Of a stretch of 52,690 nucleotides of DNA, positions 20,870 through 31,300 are shown piece after piece (position 1 is the first letter of the stretch; the number at the start of each line of letters is the position of its first letter). A program made the translations under genes and the position numbers. The stretch comes from Chaetoceros tenuissimus (Eukaryota > Bacillariophyta > Thalassiosirophyceae > Chaetocerotales > Chaetocerotaceae): contig BLLK01000066.1 in the NCBI GenBank assembly GCA_021927905.1, forward strand, positions 343 through 53,032. Direction: 5' to 3'. The notes under the pieces were generated by a model, which had not been told where the DNA came from, did not search any database, and was given only the letters and a program-made list of their open reading frames with translations.

Positions 20870-22432
20870 ATGAGTGGTTTCAGTAGCCCAAACATCCGGA
20901 GTATTCCACTTGATCCATCTGCTATTTCAGCGGATTTTACAAGTCTAACAAGGTCCCAGAGGAAGAATTTAGATGACAAGGACCTAGAAGATATCATGAA
21001 ACATAGCATCGAACAGCCTTTTGATTATAAATATGAGAAGATCTCTCACAATCATAAGAGTAACGATGATCGAGCTAAGGAATCTTTCAAGACTACAGCT
21101 TCGATGCGCAGGTTGAATCAGTCCTTATTGAAGCGCCTTAAGAAGTATGATTTGAACAGCTGGTTTGAATCGATGCCTATGGTGAACCCTGACCTAGGTT
21201 GGAGAAGCGATCAGGATCAGCTTGATCTCTTTGCCAATCTAGACGCTCTTGTTGAACTCGAAAATCAGGAAAAGATCTTTGACTCCGTAGCATGGATCAA
21301 CTGCAACATCGAAGAAAAGGAATGGACTAGAGAACTAGACTGGTCCAAGGAGATCATTTTAACAGCGTGTTCAACCACAATGAAGGAATATTTGTTGAAG
21401 GAGGAAGAAGCAGTAATGAAGAACCATCAAGGTGCTTATGGAGGTCCAGTTATCTTTGTACTACTAATCAGCCATCTTCTTAAGAACTCGAGAGAAGCAT
21501 TAAACGACTTGTGGGAGTTTATGAAGAATCTTAAAGTTACTGATTATGAGAATGAGGACGTACACACCATGGTGTATGAGCTTCGTGTCAACTTCGAGCG
21601 TATCTATCGAGTTGTTGATGCTGGTAACTTTCGCATGCCTACAGACTTCATTTTGAATTTGATCCAAATCTTTCAAACTTCCAGTTGTGAGAAGTTTAAT
21701 GCCACTTTTGCAAAGCTTGAGATTGACATGTCAGTAAACAGGATCTTGAAGAGTAATGCCAATCGCTTCTCTACCTTTGCACATCGTACCGGATCGAGCC
21801 TCACATGGATGGAGATTCTTAATGTTGCCACAGATACTTACAAGCTCCATGAGAAAGATTGGATTCCTGCAGTTGAAGAGCAAGGTCCAGGCAATCATGG
21901 ATTTCTGGGAAAAGAGTCTGGTGGAAAGAAGAAGGGTCCATGCCATGGTTGTGGTGGGGATCACTGGCTTCGTGAATGTCCACACAAGCAGAGAAACCAG
22001 AATCAAAACAATCGTAATCAGGATAATAATCGCAAGGATCCTGACATCGTTCCGCCATCTGCGGATACTTGTACTAAAGTTCAGTCTAATCCAAATCGTT
22101 GGACCAAGAAGGTTGGCAATGAGACTGTTCATTGGTGTGGAAAGTGTGTGAAGCGCAACTTGTCCGATGGATCTCGTAATACAATCAAGGGTCGCTGGAC
22201 AAATGGAGGAAGTAAACACTTCACTGATGAACATCGTGGTTCACAGCCTCGTCAAGGTCCTCGTGGTGGAGGAGGTGGAAGAGGTGATGGAGGAAGAGGA
22301 GGAAATCACAATCGTGCGAATCTAGCGAATAATACTCCTACTCCATCTGCTGCTGGTACTGTTGCTTCGGAGAATGATGACGTCGTAACAAACTTGAGCG
22401 CAGCATTGGCTGATACAAATGCTGGTCAGTGA
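20870..22432 (+). CDS. Copia gag polyprotein
   Basis: 520 residues starting at an ATG 270 bases after the LTR. It forms the particle shell that packages the element RNA. The body is helical and charged, as in Copia gags. A zinc-knuckle-like motif, CHGCGGDHWLREC (about 21940-21978), has the spacing C-x2-C-x3-H-x4-C, one residue shorter before His than the usual C-x2-C-x4-H-x4-C. A second Cys pair (HWCGKCVKR) follows about 60 residues on. The C-terminus is Gly/Arg/Asn-rich (GGGGRGDGGRGG), typical of nucleic-acid binding. The stop codon is TGA followed directly by CTAG, and the same frame stays open for another 125 codons, which suggests programmed readthrough. Confidence 0.9.
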   Translation: MSGFSSPNIRSIPLDPSAISADFTSLTRSQRKNLDDKDLEDIMKHSIEQPFDYKYEKISHNHKSNDDRAKESFKTTASMRRLNQSLLKRLKKYDLNSWFESMPMVNPDLGWRSDQDQLDLFANLDALVELENQEKIFDSVAWINCNIEEKEWTRELDWSKEIILTACSTTMKEYLLKEEEAVMKNHQGAYGGPVIFVLLISHLLKNSREALNDLWEFMKNLKVTDYENEDVHTMVYELRVNFERIYRVVDAGNFRMPTDFILNLIQIFQTSSCEKFNATFAKLEIDMSVNRILKSNANRFSTFAHRTGSSLTWMEILNVATDTYKLHEKDWIPAVEEQGPGNHGFLGKESGGKKKGPCHGCGGDHWLRECPHKQRNQNQNNRNQDNNRKDPDIVPPSADTCTKVQSNPNRWTKKVGNETVHWCGKCVKRNLSDGSRNTIKGRWTNGGSKHFTDEHRGSQPRQGPRGGGGGRGDGGRGGNHNRANLANNTPTPSAAGTVASENDDVVTNLSAALADTNAGQ

Positions 22433-22444
22433 CTAGGGTCAGCC

Positions 22445-22810
22445 ATGCTCCAATGCAAGCATTTCGGGGTTATGATTTGCTTGGGGAGCCTCTTTCATTT
22501 GCATAATTTTACATGGTACAGTGTTCTTGGCTTGTTGCCTGCACTGTTTTATCTTAATTCATATCTTGAAGCTGTTGAAAAGGGACTACAGACTTCATTC
22601 TACATCGCTTTGTGGACTGTTACCGATCCAATCTTGCTGGTAACAAGTCCAGGAATCGTCTTTGGAGTTGCGCTTGGAGATCTAGACATCGATCATTGGT
22701 TATACCGTCTTTGCTGCTTGCGCTGCTCTTGGCTTGCTTGTGCTAGTGATGTGCTAGTACGACAGTTTCTCAAGGTGACTAAAATCTACAGTGCCTTGAT
22801 TGTAGCTTGA
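22445..22810 (+). CDS. small hydrophobic ORF between gag and pol, same frame
   Basis: 121 residues from ATG 22445, in the same frame as gag and pol. It starts 12 bases after the gag TGA and ends in TGA immediately before the pol ATG (TGA-ATG). It is rich in Leu, Phe, Trp and Cys with two or three membrane-like stretches (WYSVLGLLPALFYLN, ILLVTSPGIVFGVAL). No family is recognised. It could be expressed as a readthrough extension of gag, by reinitiation, or be removed as part of an intron before pol. Since it lies in a young element with every frame open, it may be functional, but a non-coding role cannot be excluded. Confidence 0.45.
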   Translation: MLQCKHFGVMICLGSLFHLHNFTWYSVLGLLPALFYLNSYLEAVEKGLQTSFYIALWTVTDPILLVTSPGIVFGVALGDLDIDHWLYRLCCLRCSWLACASDVLVRQFLKVTKIYSALIVA

Positions 22811-25800
22811 ATGTTATTTGAGTTACCATCTCTGGTTGATGGTCTATTTCCATCTTCTAGAATCTTATCTCCGTTGTTGGGTGATCAAATCTTTCTGTGC
22901 TGTTGGAGAACTCTACTTATTAATCAGTGCTGGAAGAGGGATCGCTGGAAGCGTCATTGGGATCGCCAACGACGTCTGAATCGAGCAATGACAACCAGTA
23001 GTCGACGTGCTCTCTTTGCTAATACTTCTTTTCGTGATCGTGTTCAGTTGGAAAGAAATCTTCGTGAAGCTGAAGAACATGCTGCTGCTGTTGCTGCTAC
23101 AGCTGCTGTCATTGCTGCTGAATGTGCTAAAGTTGATAGCTTGTATGAGCCATTGTTCCAAGCTGAGTTGGACCGACTCTCTTCACTCTTTGAGTCCTCC
23201 ATGTTGGCAGCTTCGAATGATACTGTTCGCATTCAGTCCTTACTTGACAATATCGATGTGCTTGAAATGCACGGCCTGCTTTCATTGTTTGAACGTCCTC
23301 AGACAGTTCGTTCTACCCATATGGATGAAGTGTATCGTCTTCGTGCACTGGTTAACAATGATAAGCTCTTTGATCAACTAGTCGATGAAGGGATGATCGA
23401 ACCTCCTTTCTCGTGTCAGGATCGAATGCTGTATGAAAGCATTGTTCCTCTTGCTGTGGTAGACTTGAAGGCCTGTAATGCAGTCTCTATTAATGCCAAG
23501 GAGATGCCAATCGTCATTGATACTGGTGCCTCTCGTTCTCTATCACCTCATCGCTCTGATTTCACCTCTTATCGCCCTATTAAAGACATGGCAATAGGTG
23601 GGATCACTGCTAATAGCCGTATTGCTGGTGTTGGAAAAGTTAGGTGGGAAGTTACTGATCAAAATGGTCTTGAATCTGTTATCATCACCGAAGCTTATCA
23701 TGTTGTGGATGCTACAATTCGCTTGTATTCACCCCAATTTCATTTTCGTGAGCACAATGCTGGTCGCTTGGAGATGGATGCTTTGGGCATTTCTTTAACT
23801 TTACCTACACCAACAACTCCGGTCTTATCATTCCCGTTCAATTCTTTCAACAATTTGCCTCTAATGCTACCATCATCACATCCGCATCTACAAAGTACTC
23901 TGTTCCAATCCGAGGGACATTTCAATCTGTCAAATCTATCACCGTTCTTGCGTGAGGTACCAGTAGTTGAGCGTTTCAATCTTGTGAAAGCTGATATGGA
24001 AGTGTTGGATGCAAAGGAAAGAGCTTATGTTAATGGTGAGCATCGATCTACGCTCACAGAAGCTCAGAGGGAGCTTCGATTATTACACAATAAGATGGGA
24101 CATTTGCATATGAAGCGCATACAGAAGCTGCTTCACCATGACTTGCCTCTTGATTCGAGACAGTCTGATGGAGAGCTGAATCCTCCAGTTGTATTTAGAT
24201 CAAGATCTGCTGGAGTAAAGTCCTGTTCAATCCCGTTGTGCCGCTCTTGTGTGTTATCAAATCTAAAGAAAAGAAAGATCGATAGTCAGCTGAAATCAAA
24301 CGATCCGAAGAAAGAGATGGCACTACAGAGAAACCATTTGAATCCTGGAGAATGTGTTTCTTTGGACCAATATGTTGTTCCACATCGAGGACGACTTTAT
24401 AATACTGCTGGCAAAGAGAGAGAAGCATTGAGATATGGTGGCGGAAGTCTTGCGGTTGATCATGCTTCGAAGAGAGTATTTATCACTCATCAAGTATCGT
24501 TGAAGGCTGAAGAGACTCTAGTCTTCAAGCGGAATTTGGAGCGAGATGCTGCTGATTGTGGGTTTGAGATACAGAGATATCATGCTGACAATGGAGTGTT
24601 CGCTGCCAAGGCTTTTATGGAGGACTGTATAAATAAAGATCAGAAATTGCAGTACAGTGCCTCGAATACTCATCATCAAAACGGAGTAGCGGAGAGGTAT
24701 ATTGGTACTATCACTCGTATGGCAAGAGCTATGTTGATCCACGTGGCTTTGCTATGGCCGAAGCAAAATAAGCTGGAACATTGGCCAATGGCGATGGACC
24801 ATGCTGTTTGGGTGTGGAATAACTTGCCGATGGATGATGGTTTAAGTCCAGAAGAGAAGTGGACTGGATCCAAAGTGCCTAGCTACAATCATTTGCGCCG
24901 TGCTCATGTATGGGGTTGTCCTGCTTATGTACTAGATCCAAAACTAGCTGATGGTCAGAAGATTCCAAAGTGGAGTCCAAGATCGAGACAAGGAAAGTTT
25001 ATGGGATATTCAAAGGATCACTCGAATTCAGCTGGATTGATTCTTAATCCGAAATCAGGATATTTGTCTACGCAGTTTCATGTACTTTACGACGATAAGT
25101 TTGAAACTGTGGAAGGATGTACTCGTGATCAGCAGAGACAGATAGCTCAAGATGTTGATTGGCAAAGAATCATTGATAGAGAAGGTGCCCATGAAATTAA
25201 TTATGAAGTTCAGGATGAAGATCTAGTGCCTGACTTCTTGGATGATGAGTGGTTGAATGAAGAGGAGATTCGGTACAAGCGTGAAGCTCGTGATGGACGA
25301 ATGCAACGTCATGCTAGGAATGTTGTTCCAAATCCGAATGCTCGACAACCTGCTCTTCGTGATCCTGGAATTATTGTGGTTGGTGGGAATCGCCGCCAAG
25401 TACAAGTTGAAAATCAAGCACCTGCTGGAGCTCCGAATGCAGCTCCTACTCCTAATGGTAATCCTGTTCCTCAATTGCCTCCTTTAGCTCCTGCTGAAAT
25501 CGATCAAGCAAGAGATCAAGCTGAAGGGATGCGCCGTACAAGACGAAATAGGAATGCACCTGAGAGATTGGAGTATGATCGTCCTGGTGGTCCGAATCAG
25601 AGGAATAGAAGGGACATTGCTGGACTATACAGTTGTGGAGCCGCTTGCACTAGCAAGGCTTTTGTCTCACACTCAGAGGCGGAAGGATATCAGAATACTA
25701 CTCTGAAGAGAATTGATCTAGATAATCATTTTGTGCAAGGATTGTCTTGGGAGGAAAGTGTATCAGCCTTGTCTGCTAAGGATAAATTTGCCAATGACGA

Positions 25801-27550
25801 TGCTAGAAGATTCTTTGCTCGTATGGAAGTACTTCAAGATCCGGAGACATTGGATATGAGTGACTTCCCAACTTTAGCATTTGCGGCTCGTGCAAGTGCT
25901 GATGATAATCCAAGATTCGATGAAGCAATGAGAGGTCCCAATGCTGAAGGATTTTGGCAGGCGTCTGCGAAGGAAATCACAACTTTGCAGAAGATTAATA
26001 CTTGGACTCAAGTACCTCGTGAGGTTGGCATGAATGTAATAAAGAGCACTTGGGCTTTTAAAATCAAAAGGTTTCCAGATGGGCTTATTAGAAAGCTAAA
26101 AGCCAGGTTCTGTGTTCGTGGGGATCAACAGATTGAAGGAGTGGACTTCTTCGATACGTTTGCGCCAGTGGTACAATGGTCAACAATAAGGATGATGTTT
26201 ATCTTGTCATTGCAGCTTGGTTTGGCTTCAGTTCAAGTAGACTACGTGTCTGCATTTTGCCAGGCGCCAATTGATGAAGTAGTCCATGTAGATTTGCCTC
26301 GAGGTTGGCAAACTCTGAATGAGTATGGGCTACATGAGAAATTCAAACCTAATCATGTTTTGAGACTGAATAGATCGTGCTATGGACTGCGTCAGAGTCC
26401 AAAGAACTTTTTCAATCATCTGAAGAAGAATCTAGAGCGATCTGGATTGAAGCAGAGTGTCTTTGATCCGTGTCTTTTCATTTCGGATGAAGTGATTTGT
26501 GTATGCTACGTTGATGACTGTCTGTTCTGGGCCAAGGATAGAGCCATGATCGACACAGTTATTGACAAAATCAAGGAGAAAATGACACTTGAAGTTGAAG
26601 ATAGTGTCGACGGTTTTCTAGGAATCAAGGTGGAGCGGAAGCCAAATGAGGAAGGTGTTGAAGAAATTCATCTTACTCAAGCTGGGCTGATCGATAGAGT
26701 CATTGTTGCACTCGGACTTGATTCTGAGAGTTCTTATGGAACTAAAATCCCTGCAGAAGCCAACAAGCCTCTCCCAAAGGATTCAGAGGGAGATCCTTAC
26801 GATCAAGGCTTCAATTATCCTAGTGTGGTCGGCATGATGATGTACTTATGCAACAATAGTCGTCCTGACATTGCTTTTGCAGTTCATCAATGTGCTAGAC
26901 ACAGTTTCCGTCCAACTCGATTGCATGCTCAATATTTGATTAAGATTGGTCGGTACTTGATCAGAACAAGGGATAAAGGTTTAATCATCAAACCGGATCC
27001 TGACGTAGGCATTTTCGACATTGACTGTTATGTGGATGCTGATTTTGCTGGTTTGTTTAGTGTGGAGGATAAACAAGATCCTCATTGTGTAAAGTCTCGT
27101 ACAGGTTACGTGATCATGGTTGGTGGATCCCCTGTCGTATGGAGCAGCAAGTTACAGCCTGTAATTGCAAGCTCTACGATGGAGAGCGAGTATATCGCTT
27201 TATCAACGGCTTGTAAGGAGCTGATCCCAATCAGGAACATCGCCTCTGAGATTGCCGAAGCTTGTGGAGTAGCTTCGAAAGACTTATCGTCTATGCACAC
27301 TACAATTTGGGAAGATAACGTAGGATGTCTGACTTTGGCAAATCTGGAGTTACCTTTGCTTACTCCTCGTTCCAAAGCTATTGCTGTACGTTATCATTGG
27401 TTCCGTCAGTTCGTATCTAAAGATCAAGGTAGAGATGGTGGTATTGTCATCAAGAAGGTTGATACCAAAGATCAAATTGCTGATATCTTCACAAAAGGTC
27501 TTGCTCACTTGCAGTTTTCTACTTTGAGAAAGATGCTGATGGGATGGTAA
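22811..27550 (+). CDS. Copia pol polyprotein (protease, integrase, RT, RNase H)
   Basis: 1579 residues, fully open. It copies element RNA into DNA and inserts it. An N-terminal region of about 236 residues with an Ala/Glu coiled coil (EAEEHAAAVAATAAVIAAE) precedes the protease site VIDTGASRSLSP (Asp about 237). A GAG-pre-integrase zinc region (LLHNKMGHLHMKRIQKLLHH ... C-R-S-C) is followed by the integrase core with HADNGVF and HHQNGVAERYIGTI. RT carries TWAFKIKRFPDG, FDTFAPVVQW, the D block QVDYVSAFCQAP and catalytic CYVDDCLFW (about 1233). RNase H shows YVDADFAG, SRTGYVIMVGGSPVVW, ASSTMESEYIAL and a DNVGC block. All catalytic residues appear present. The ATG at 22811 abuts the TGA of the preceding ORF. 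A later in-frame Met (22988, MTTSSRR) is an alternative start. Intact coding and identical LTRs point to recent activity. Confidence 0.9.
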   Translation: MLFELPSLVDGLFPSSRILSPLLGDQIFLCCWRTLLINQCWKRDRWKRHWDRQRRLNRAMTTSSRRALFANTSFRDRVQLERNLREAEEHAAAVAATAAVIAAECAKVDSLYEPLFQAELDRLSSLFESSMLAASNDTVRIQSLLDNIDVLEMHGLLSLFERPQTVRSTHMDEVYRLRALVNNDKLFDQLVDEGMIEPPFSCQDRMLYESIVPLAVVDLKACNAVSINAKEMPIVIDTGASRSLSPHRSDFTSYRPIKDMAIGGITANSRIAGVGKVRWEVTDQNGLESVIITEAYHVVDATIRLYSPQFHFREHNAGRLEMDALGISLTLPTPTTPVLSFPFNSFNNLPLMLPSSHPHLQSTLFQSEGHFNLSNLSPFLREVPVVERFNLVKADMEVLDAKERAYVNGEHRSTLTEAQRELRLLHNKMGHLHMKRIQKLLHHDLPLDSRQSDGELNPPVVFRSRSAGVKSCSIPLCRSCVLSNLKKRKIDSQLKSNDPKKEMALQRNHLNPGECVSLDQYVVPHRGRLYNTAGKEREALRYGGGSLAVDHASKRVFITHQVSLKAEETLVFKRNLERDAADCGFEIQRYHADNGVFAAKAFMEDCINKDQKLQYSASNTHHQNGVAERYIGTITRMARAMLIHVALLWPKQNKLEHWPMAMDHAVWVWNNLPMDDGLSPEEKWTGSKVPSYNHLRRAHVWGCPAYVLDPKLADGQKIPKWSPRSRQGKFMGYSKDHSNSAGLILNPKSGYLSTQFHVLYDDKFETVEGCTRDQQRQIAQDVDWQRIIDREGAHEINYEVQDEDLVPDFLDDEWLNEEEIRYKREARDGRMQRHARNVVPNPNARQPALRDPGIIVVGGNRRQVQVENQAPAGAPNAAPTPNGNPVPQLPPLAPAEIDQARDQAEGMRRTRRNRNAPERLEYDRPGGPNQRNRRDIAGLYSCGAACTSKAFVSHSEAEGYQNTTLKRIDLDNHFVQGLSWEESVSALSAKDKFANDDARRFFARMEVLQDPETLDMSDFPTLAFAARASADDNPRFDEAMRGPNAEGFWQASAKEITTLQKINTWTQVPREVGMNVIKSTWAFKIKRFPDGLIRKLKARFCVRGDQQIEGVDFFDTFAPVVQWSTIRMMFILSLQLGLASVQVDYVSAFCQAPIDEVVHVDLPRGWQTLNEYGLHEKFKPNHVLRLNRSCYGLRQSPKNFFNHLKKNLERSGLKQSVFDPCLFISDEVICVCYVDDCLFWAKDRAMIDTVIDKIKEKMTLEVEDSVDGFLGIKVERKPNEEGVEEIHLTQAGLIDRVIVALGLDSESSYGTKIPAEANKPLPKDSEGDPYDQGFNYPSVVGMMMYLCNNSRPDIAFAVHQCARHSFRPTRLHAQYLIKIGRYLIRTRDKGLIIKPDPDVGIFDIDCYVDADFAGLFSVEDKQDPHCVKSRTGYVIMVGGSPVVWSSKLQPVIASSTMESEYIALSTACKELIPIRNIASEIAEACGVASKDLSSMHTTIWEDNVGCLTLANLELPLLTPRSKAIAVRYHWFRQFVSKDQGRDGGIVIKKVDTKDQIADIFTKGLAHLQFSTLRKMLMGW

Positions 27551-27603
27551 TAATGTGACTTTTCATGTTTGTCTGCGATCTCATTCAAATATGAATTTCG
27601 CTC

Positions 27604-27612
27604 GAGAGGGAG
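27604..27612 (+). promoter_or_regulatory. polypurine tract of the Copia element
   Basis: GAGAGGGAG lies immediately before the 3' LTR (27613), the standard place for plus-strand priming. Confidence 0.8.
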
Positions 27613-27870
27613 TGACATGAAAGTGACTTTCTGAGCGTCTGTACGTCGTCGGTAAGAATAGTGATCGCTGTGATCCATTGCTTTCGATGATTGGTTTGGT
27701 GTCAAGCACTCCGTGCTTGAGAGAGAGAGATGGAGGATCTCTCAACTTCATCTTTACATCTATCTATAATTCAAAACAACTAATAGTAATAAAGGGATTT
27801 ACTGTTACATCAATCTATCTAATACAACTACCAATTGATTCAATCGAAACGACTCCTTCTGCAGCTGTCA
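27613..27870 (+). repeat. 3' LTR of Copia element, 258 bp
   Basis: Same length and, by eye, same sequence as 20341-20598, including both TGACA/TGTCA ends. It should supply the polyadenylation site for the element. Confidence 0.95.
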
Positions 27871-28380
27871 AGATAAAGTACTGAAACAGAATTCTTTGAA
27901 GCTTTCTTTTCTTCCAATAAAGTATGTATGCTTGCCATACACTTTATAGCTAGATGTAGAAAGATACGCTGGTGTAGATTCAATATGGCTAAATCAGAAT
28001 GGAGAATAGCTCAGAAGGAAGATGTTATCGAGCGAAAGAATTGTAAATGTGCATAATGTTATCGGAAGCTTTTTTTCAGAGACAAGTATGTTCTTCAAAT
28101 GTTTTTCGATTTGAATCTTGACAACTGTCAACACCCGAAATGTCTCTTCCTTCAATGATGATGTTGAAGTAATGAAGTCGAAATTCAAAAATGTCCTAAG
28201 CGGAAAAAGTTCCAATAAATAATGTCACATTTTATCGTCTTCTGCGTGCGCGAAAACCATAATACATTTTACTTCTATGAAAACTAAAGAAAACAAGGGA
28301 ACCCTTTACAACTATCAACATAATATGTACCCTGCAATAACAATCAAAACAGCACAGCAGAAGCAGTATTTCCAAGCAAT
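27871..28380. other. intergenic; 5' flank of the LNR/M11-like gene
   Basis: No gene was recognised. The sequence is AT-rich. The last 150 bases before ATG 28381 (C/A-rich, ACAACTATCAACAT) probably contain its promoter and 5' leader. Confidence 0.4.
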
Positions 28381-31300
28381 ATGCAGGCCTTCGGCAACAA
28401 TAGAGAGCTGCAACATCAAGCCGAAGATGATCTTTCTGTATTTCAAGGGTTGCTAGAACAACATGCTTTGGAAATGAAAGAATATTTCAGAGAGGAGAAT
28501 GAGAAAATAAAAAGAAGATTAAAGGCGAAAAATAAAAGAGTTAAAGGCAAAACTGGGGAAGAACGTGAATCATTTGTTGTGAAGAGTAGAGGACTTGAAA
28601 ATACAAATGAAGTTGATAGAAGCACAATGATGGACAATCCATCTCATCAAGATGATACCTATACTCTCATGATGATTTCTTCCCAGGCATTCTTATGGCA
28701 CTGGATCCTTGGTTTCCTAGTATTTGCCACTCAGTTCGGACTTGGAACACTAACAATATATACCCAGCTGAAAACTTCGGAAAAAGGTACTTTCTTGCAA
28801 ATACCTATTCATACAGATATAGAAGTTACTATTCTTCAGGTATTTTCAATATTCATTGAGGTATATAGTCAAGAAGACATATTCAATGCAATCGGCTTAC
28901 TGCTGAATTCACGACGTATACCATTAGAGAGACTAAGAGCAGGCGACAGTAAAGAGGAAGTTAGAGTATCATTTATGCTGCATGTTCTTCTGCCTAATAT
29001 TTTCAACTTTCTTCAAGGAATGTCAGTTCTAATTGCATCGTAAGTACATCAAGCTATAATCATTTTCTTTTTTCAAGATTGATTGCAATACATTGCTAAC
29101 AAGAAATCGAAAAGATTTATTGTGATCCTTCAGGGTACTGAGTTTATTGAACTAATGAGAGCGGTCACAGCTCTTTTCGTGATTTCATCTCTTGATGATA
29201 TAGTTTTCTCTATGGCTCGTCGTGGCTTCTTTGGCAGAAAAGTACTTCTACTCACCGTTGCAGCAACCAATGTTGACCTATCTGTCCAAGATGGAGAAAA
29301 TCATGAGAAGTCTAGTAATGATGGAGCATTGAAGACAACTCTATTACATACAATCCTACTCTTTATGATATCGTTTTGGGCAGTTGTTTTGTATTTACAA
29401 TCAGGAGGTTTCTTTGCAAAGCAAAAGTACCCGGAATGCGAAGATGTTGTTCTTTCTTTCAATGAAGATTGGAAATTACTGGAAAATGGTGTTTGCAATA
29501 TAGCTTTGAATCATCCTGAATGTGGTTTCGATGACAACGATTGTGTCAAATTCAACCGAGCTTATCCTGGCTGTGTAGTAGAAGATATTTACTTACTTGG
29601 TAATGGAATATGCAATGGACATCCGTATGAGTCAGTTGAATGTAAATTCGATGGTGGCGATTGTAGTTTTGAATCAAATAGTCCTTCCATGGACTCGTAT
29701 GTTGAACTATCCATGAATCCATCGTTTCAGGTATCACATAGTCCTTCCACTATACTAACCAAGGAACCTGTTTCCAATATGCCGTCCGTGAAAGAGTCTC
29801 ATTTGCCTTCTAAGGATCCTGAGGTACCTTCAACTTTCACTTCCATGCGTCCGTCATACTTACCAAGTGTCTTACCGTCATCTCAGCCTTCTTTATCGAA
29901 TCCATCATCGAACATGCCTTCTCCTTCCAGTCAAGAGTCTCAATTTCCATCCGTCTTTGAATCAGATCAACCATCTCAAGTGTCTTCAAAGGAGCCATCT
30001 CACAATCCATCAGCAAGTCTTATAACGTGTATCGCTTCCATTGCAGATATACAATATGAAGACAAAACCGATAATCAGTTCATGACCTGTGAAACTCCAA
30101 ATGGAAACAGTTACAAGGTGAAAGCTGTAGACAATGACTTCATCAAGAAGAACTTTGGAAGTGGCAAGCTCATGTTCGGAGAGGTAGAGATAACGTTTGA
30201 TGCAGATGCAGTAATTGACGAGTCAACAGCTGAGATTATTTCAAACTTTCCTCCTGCACTTGCAAAGAAGACGAAGAAGAACGACAACAACAGCAATGGT
30301 CGTAAGCTCCAGACAGTAGCAAACTGTGGTACTTACCTCGGAGGATCATGTACTGGCACTAGAACTGTTCTTGTCGTGCGTGTTATTGCTGCAGATAAAT
30401 CTACAACTGCTTCGGAAAGTCAACTTGCTGAAAGTATATTCGACAATCCTAATGATGCTCTCAACCTCCAGTCATGGTACAAGCAATGTTCCTACAATCA
30501 GTTGGACTTAATACCTGCAGAAGGAAACGGGATCAATGGTGGTGTAACAACAGTGTCTGTTCAATCTTCATCTACTGATGGCGATTCTGTTATGAATAAT
30601 GACATTTTTGCAGCGTTGAATGCAAAGTTCAATGTTAGTAGCCCAAAACAAATCGCAAATCATATCATGTACTGTTTACCAGCTGGAACAATGAGTGGTA
30701 TAGCTTATGCTAATATTAACAATTGGCGTTCTGTATACTCAGATAACTGGTGCACCTTTGTATCAGCTCAAGGTGAGTCTTGGGGTAGACCTGTTCATTT
30801 TATGCGAAATACTATTCACAGAACCTTTGCCTTTTCTCTTGCAGTTCGTGAAATTGGACACAATCTCATGTTGGCAAATAGTAAAGATACTGCTGCTATT
30901 GGTTCATCGGCAACTTATGGAGATCAGAGTGGCATGATGGGATTCAGCTACAGTAGCGACGATGGCCCAAGACAATGCTTTAATGCACCAAAAAATTGGC
31001 AACTCGGTTGGTTTGATGACAAACAGATTTCCGTTTCATTTGAGGGATGGGAAGGAAATCTTGTTGGACTATCTGAAATTGACAATGCTGCTGAAGAGGA
31101 TACGGTAATTGCAAAGGTTGACACGAACGAGAGCTACTATGTGAGCTTCAATAGAAAGACCGGTATCAATAGTGGTACTATAGAAGGTGGAAATAAAGTT
31201 TTAGTCCATAAGCGTGCCTCGGGATTCGGATATGGAGAATCCGATATTTTGGCGTATCTCAATAGCGGGGAAACCTACACTTCACCGGACACAAACTTTT

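Larger units (their letters stand above)
20341..27870 (+). mobile_element. complete Copia LTR retrotransposon, 7.5 kb
   Basis: Two 258-bp LTRs, identical by eye over their length, enclose a primer binding site, a gag gene, a small in-frame ORF, a pol gene and a polypurine tract. LTR ends are TGACA...TGTCA. Pol order is protease, integrase, RT, RNase H, which defines Ty1/Copia. Identical LTRs and open frames imply a very recent insertion and a probably active element. No matching target-site duplication is visible (left flank ends AAAAT, right flank begins AGATA). The left flank is the RNase H of an older Copia, while the right flank shows no continuation of it. Confidence 0.9.

Noticed and set aside
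21731-22234. Minus-strand and alternative-frame ORFs across gag and pol
   Set aside because: Shadows of strongly supported gag/pol frames.
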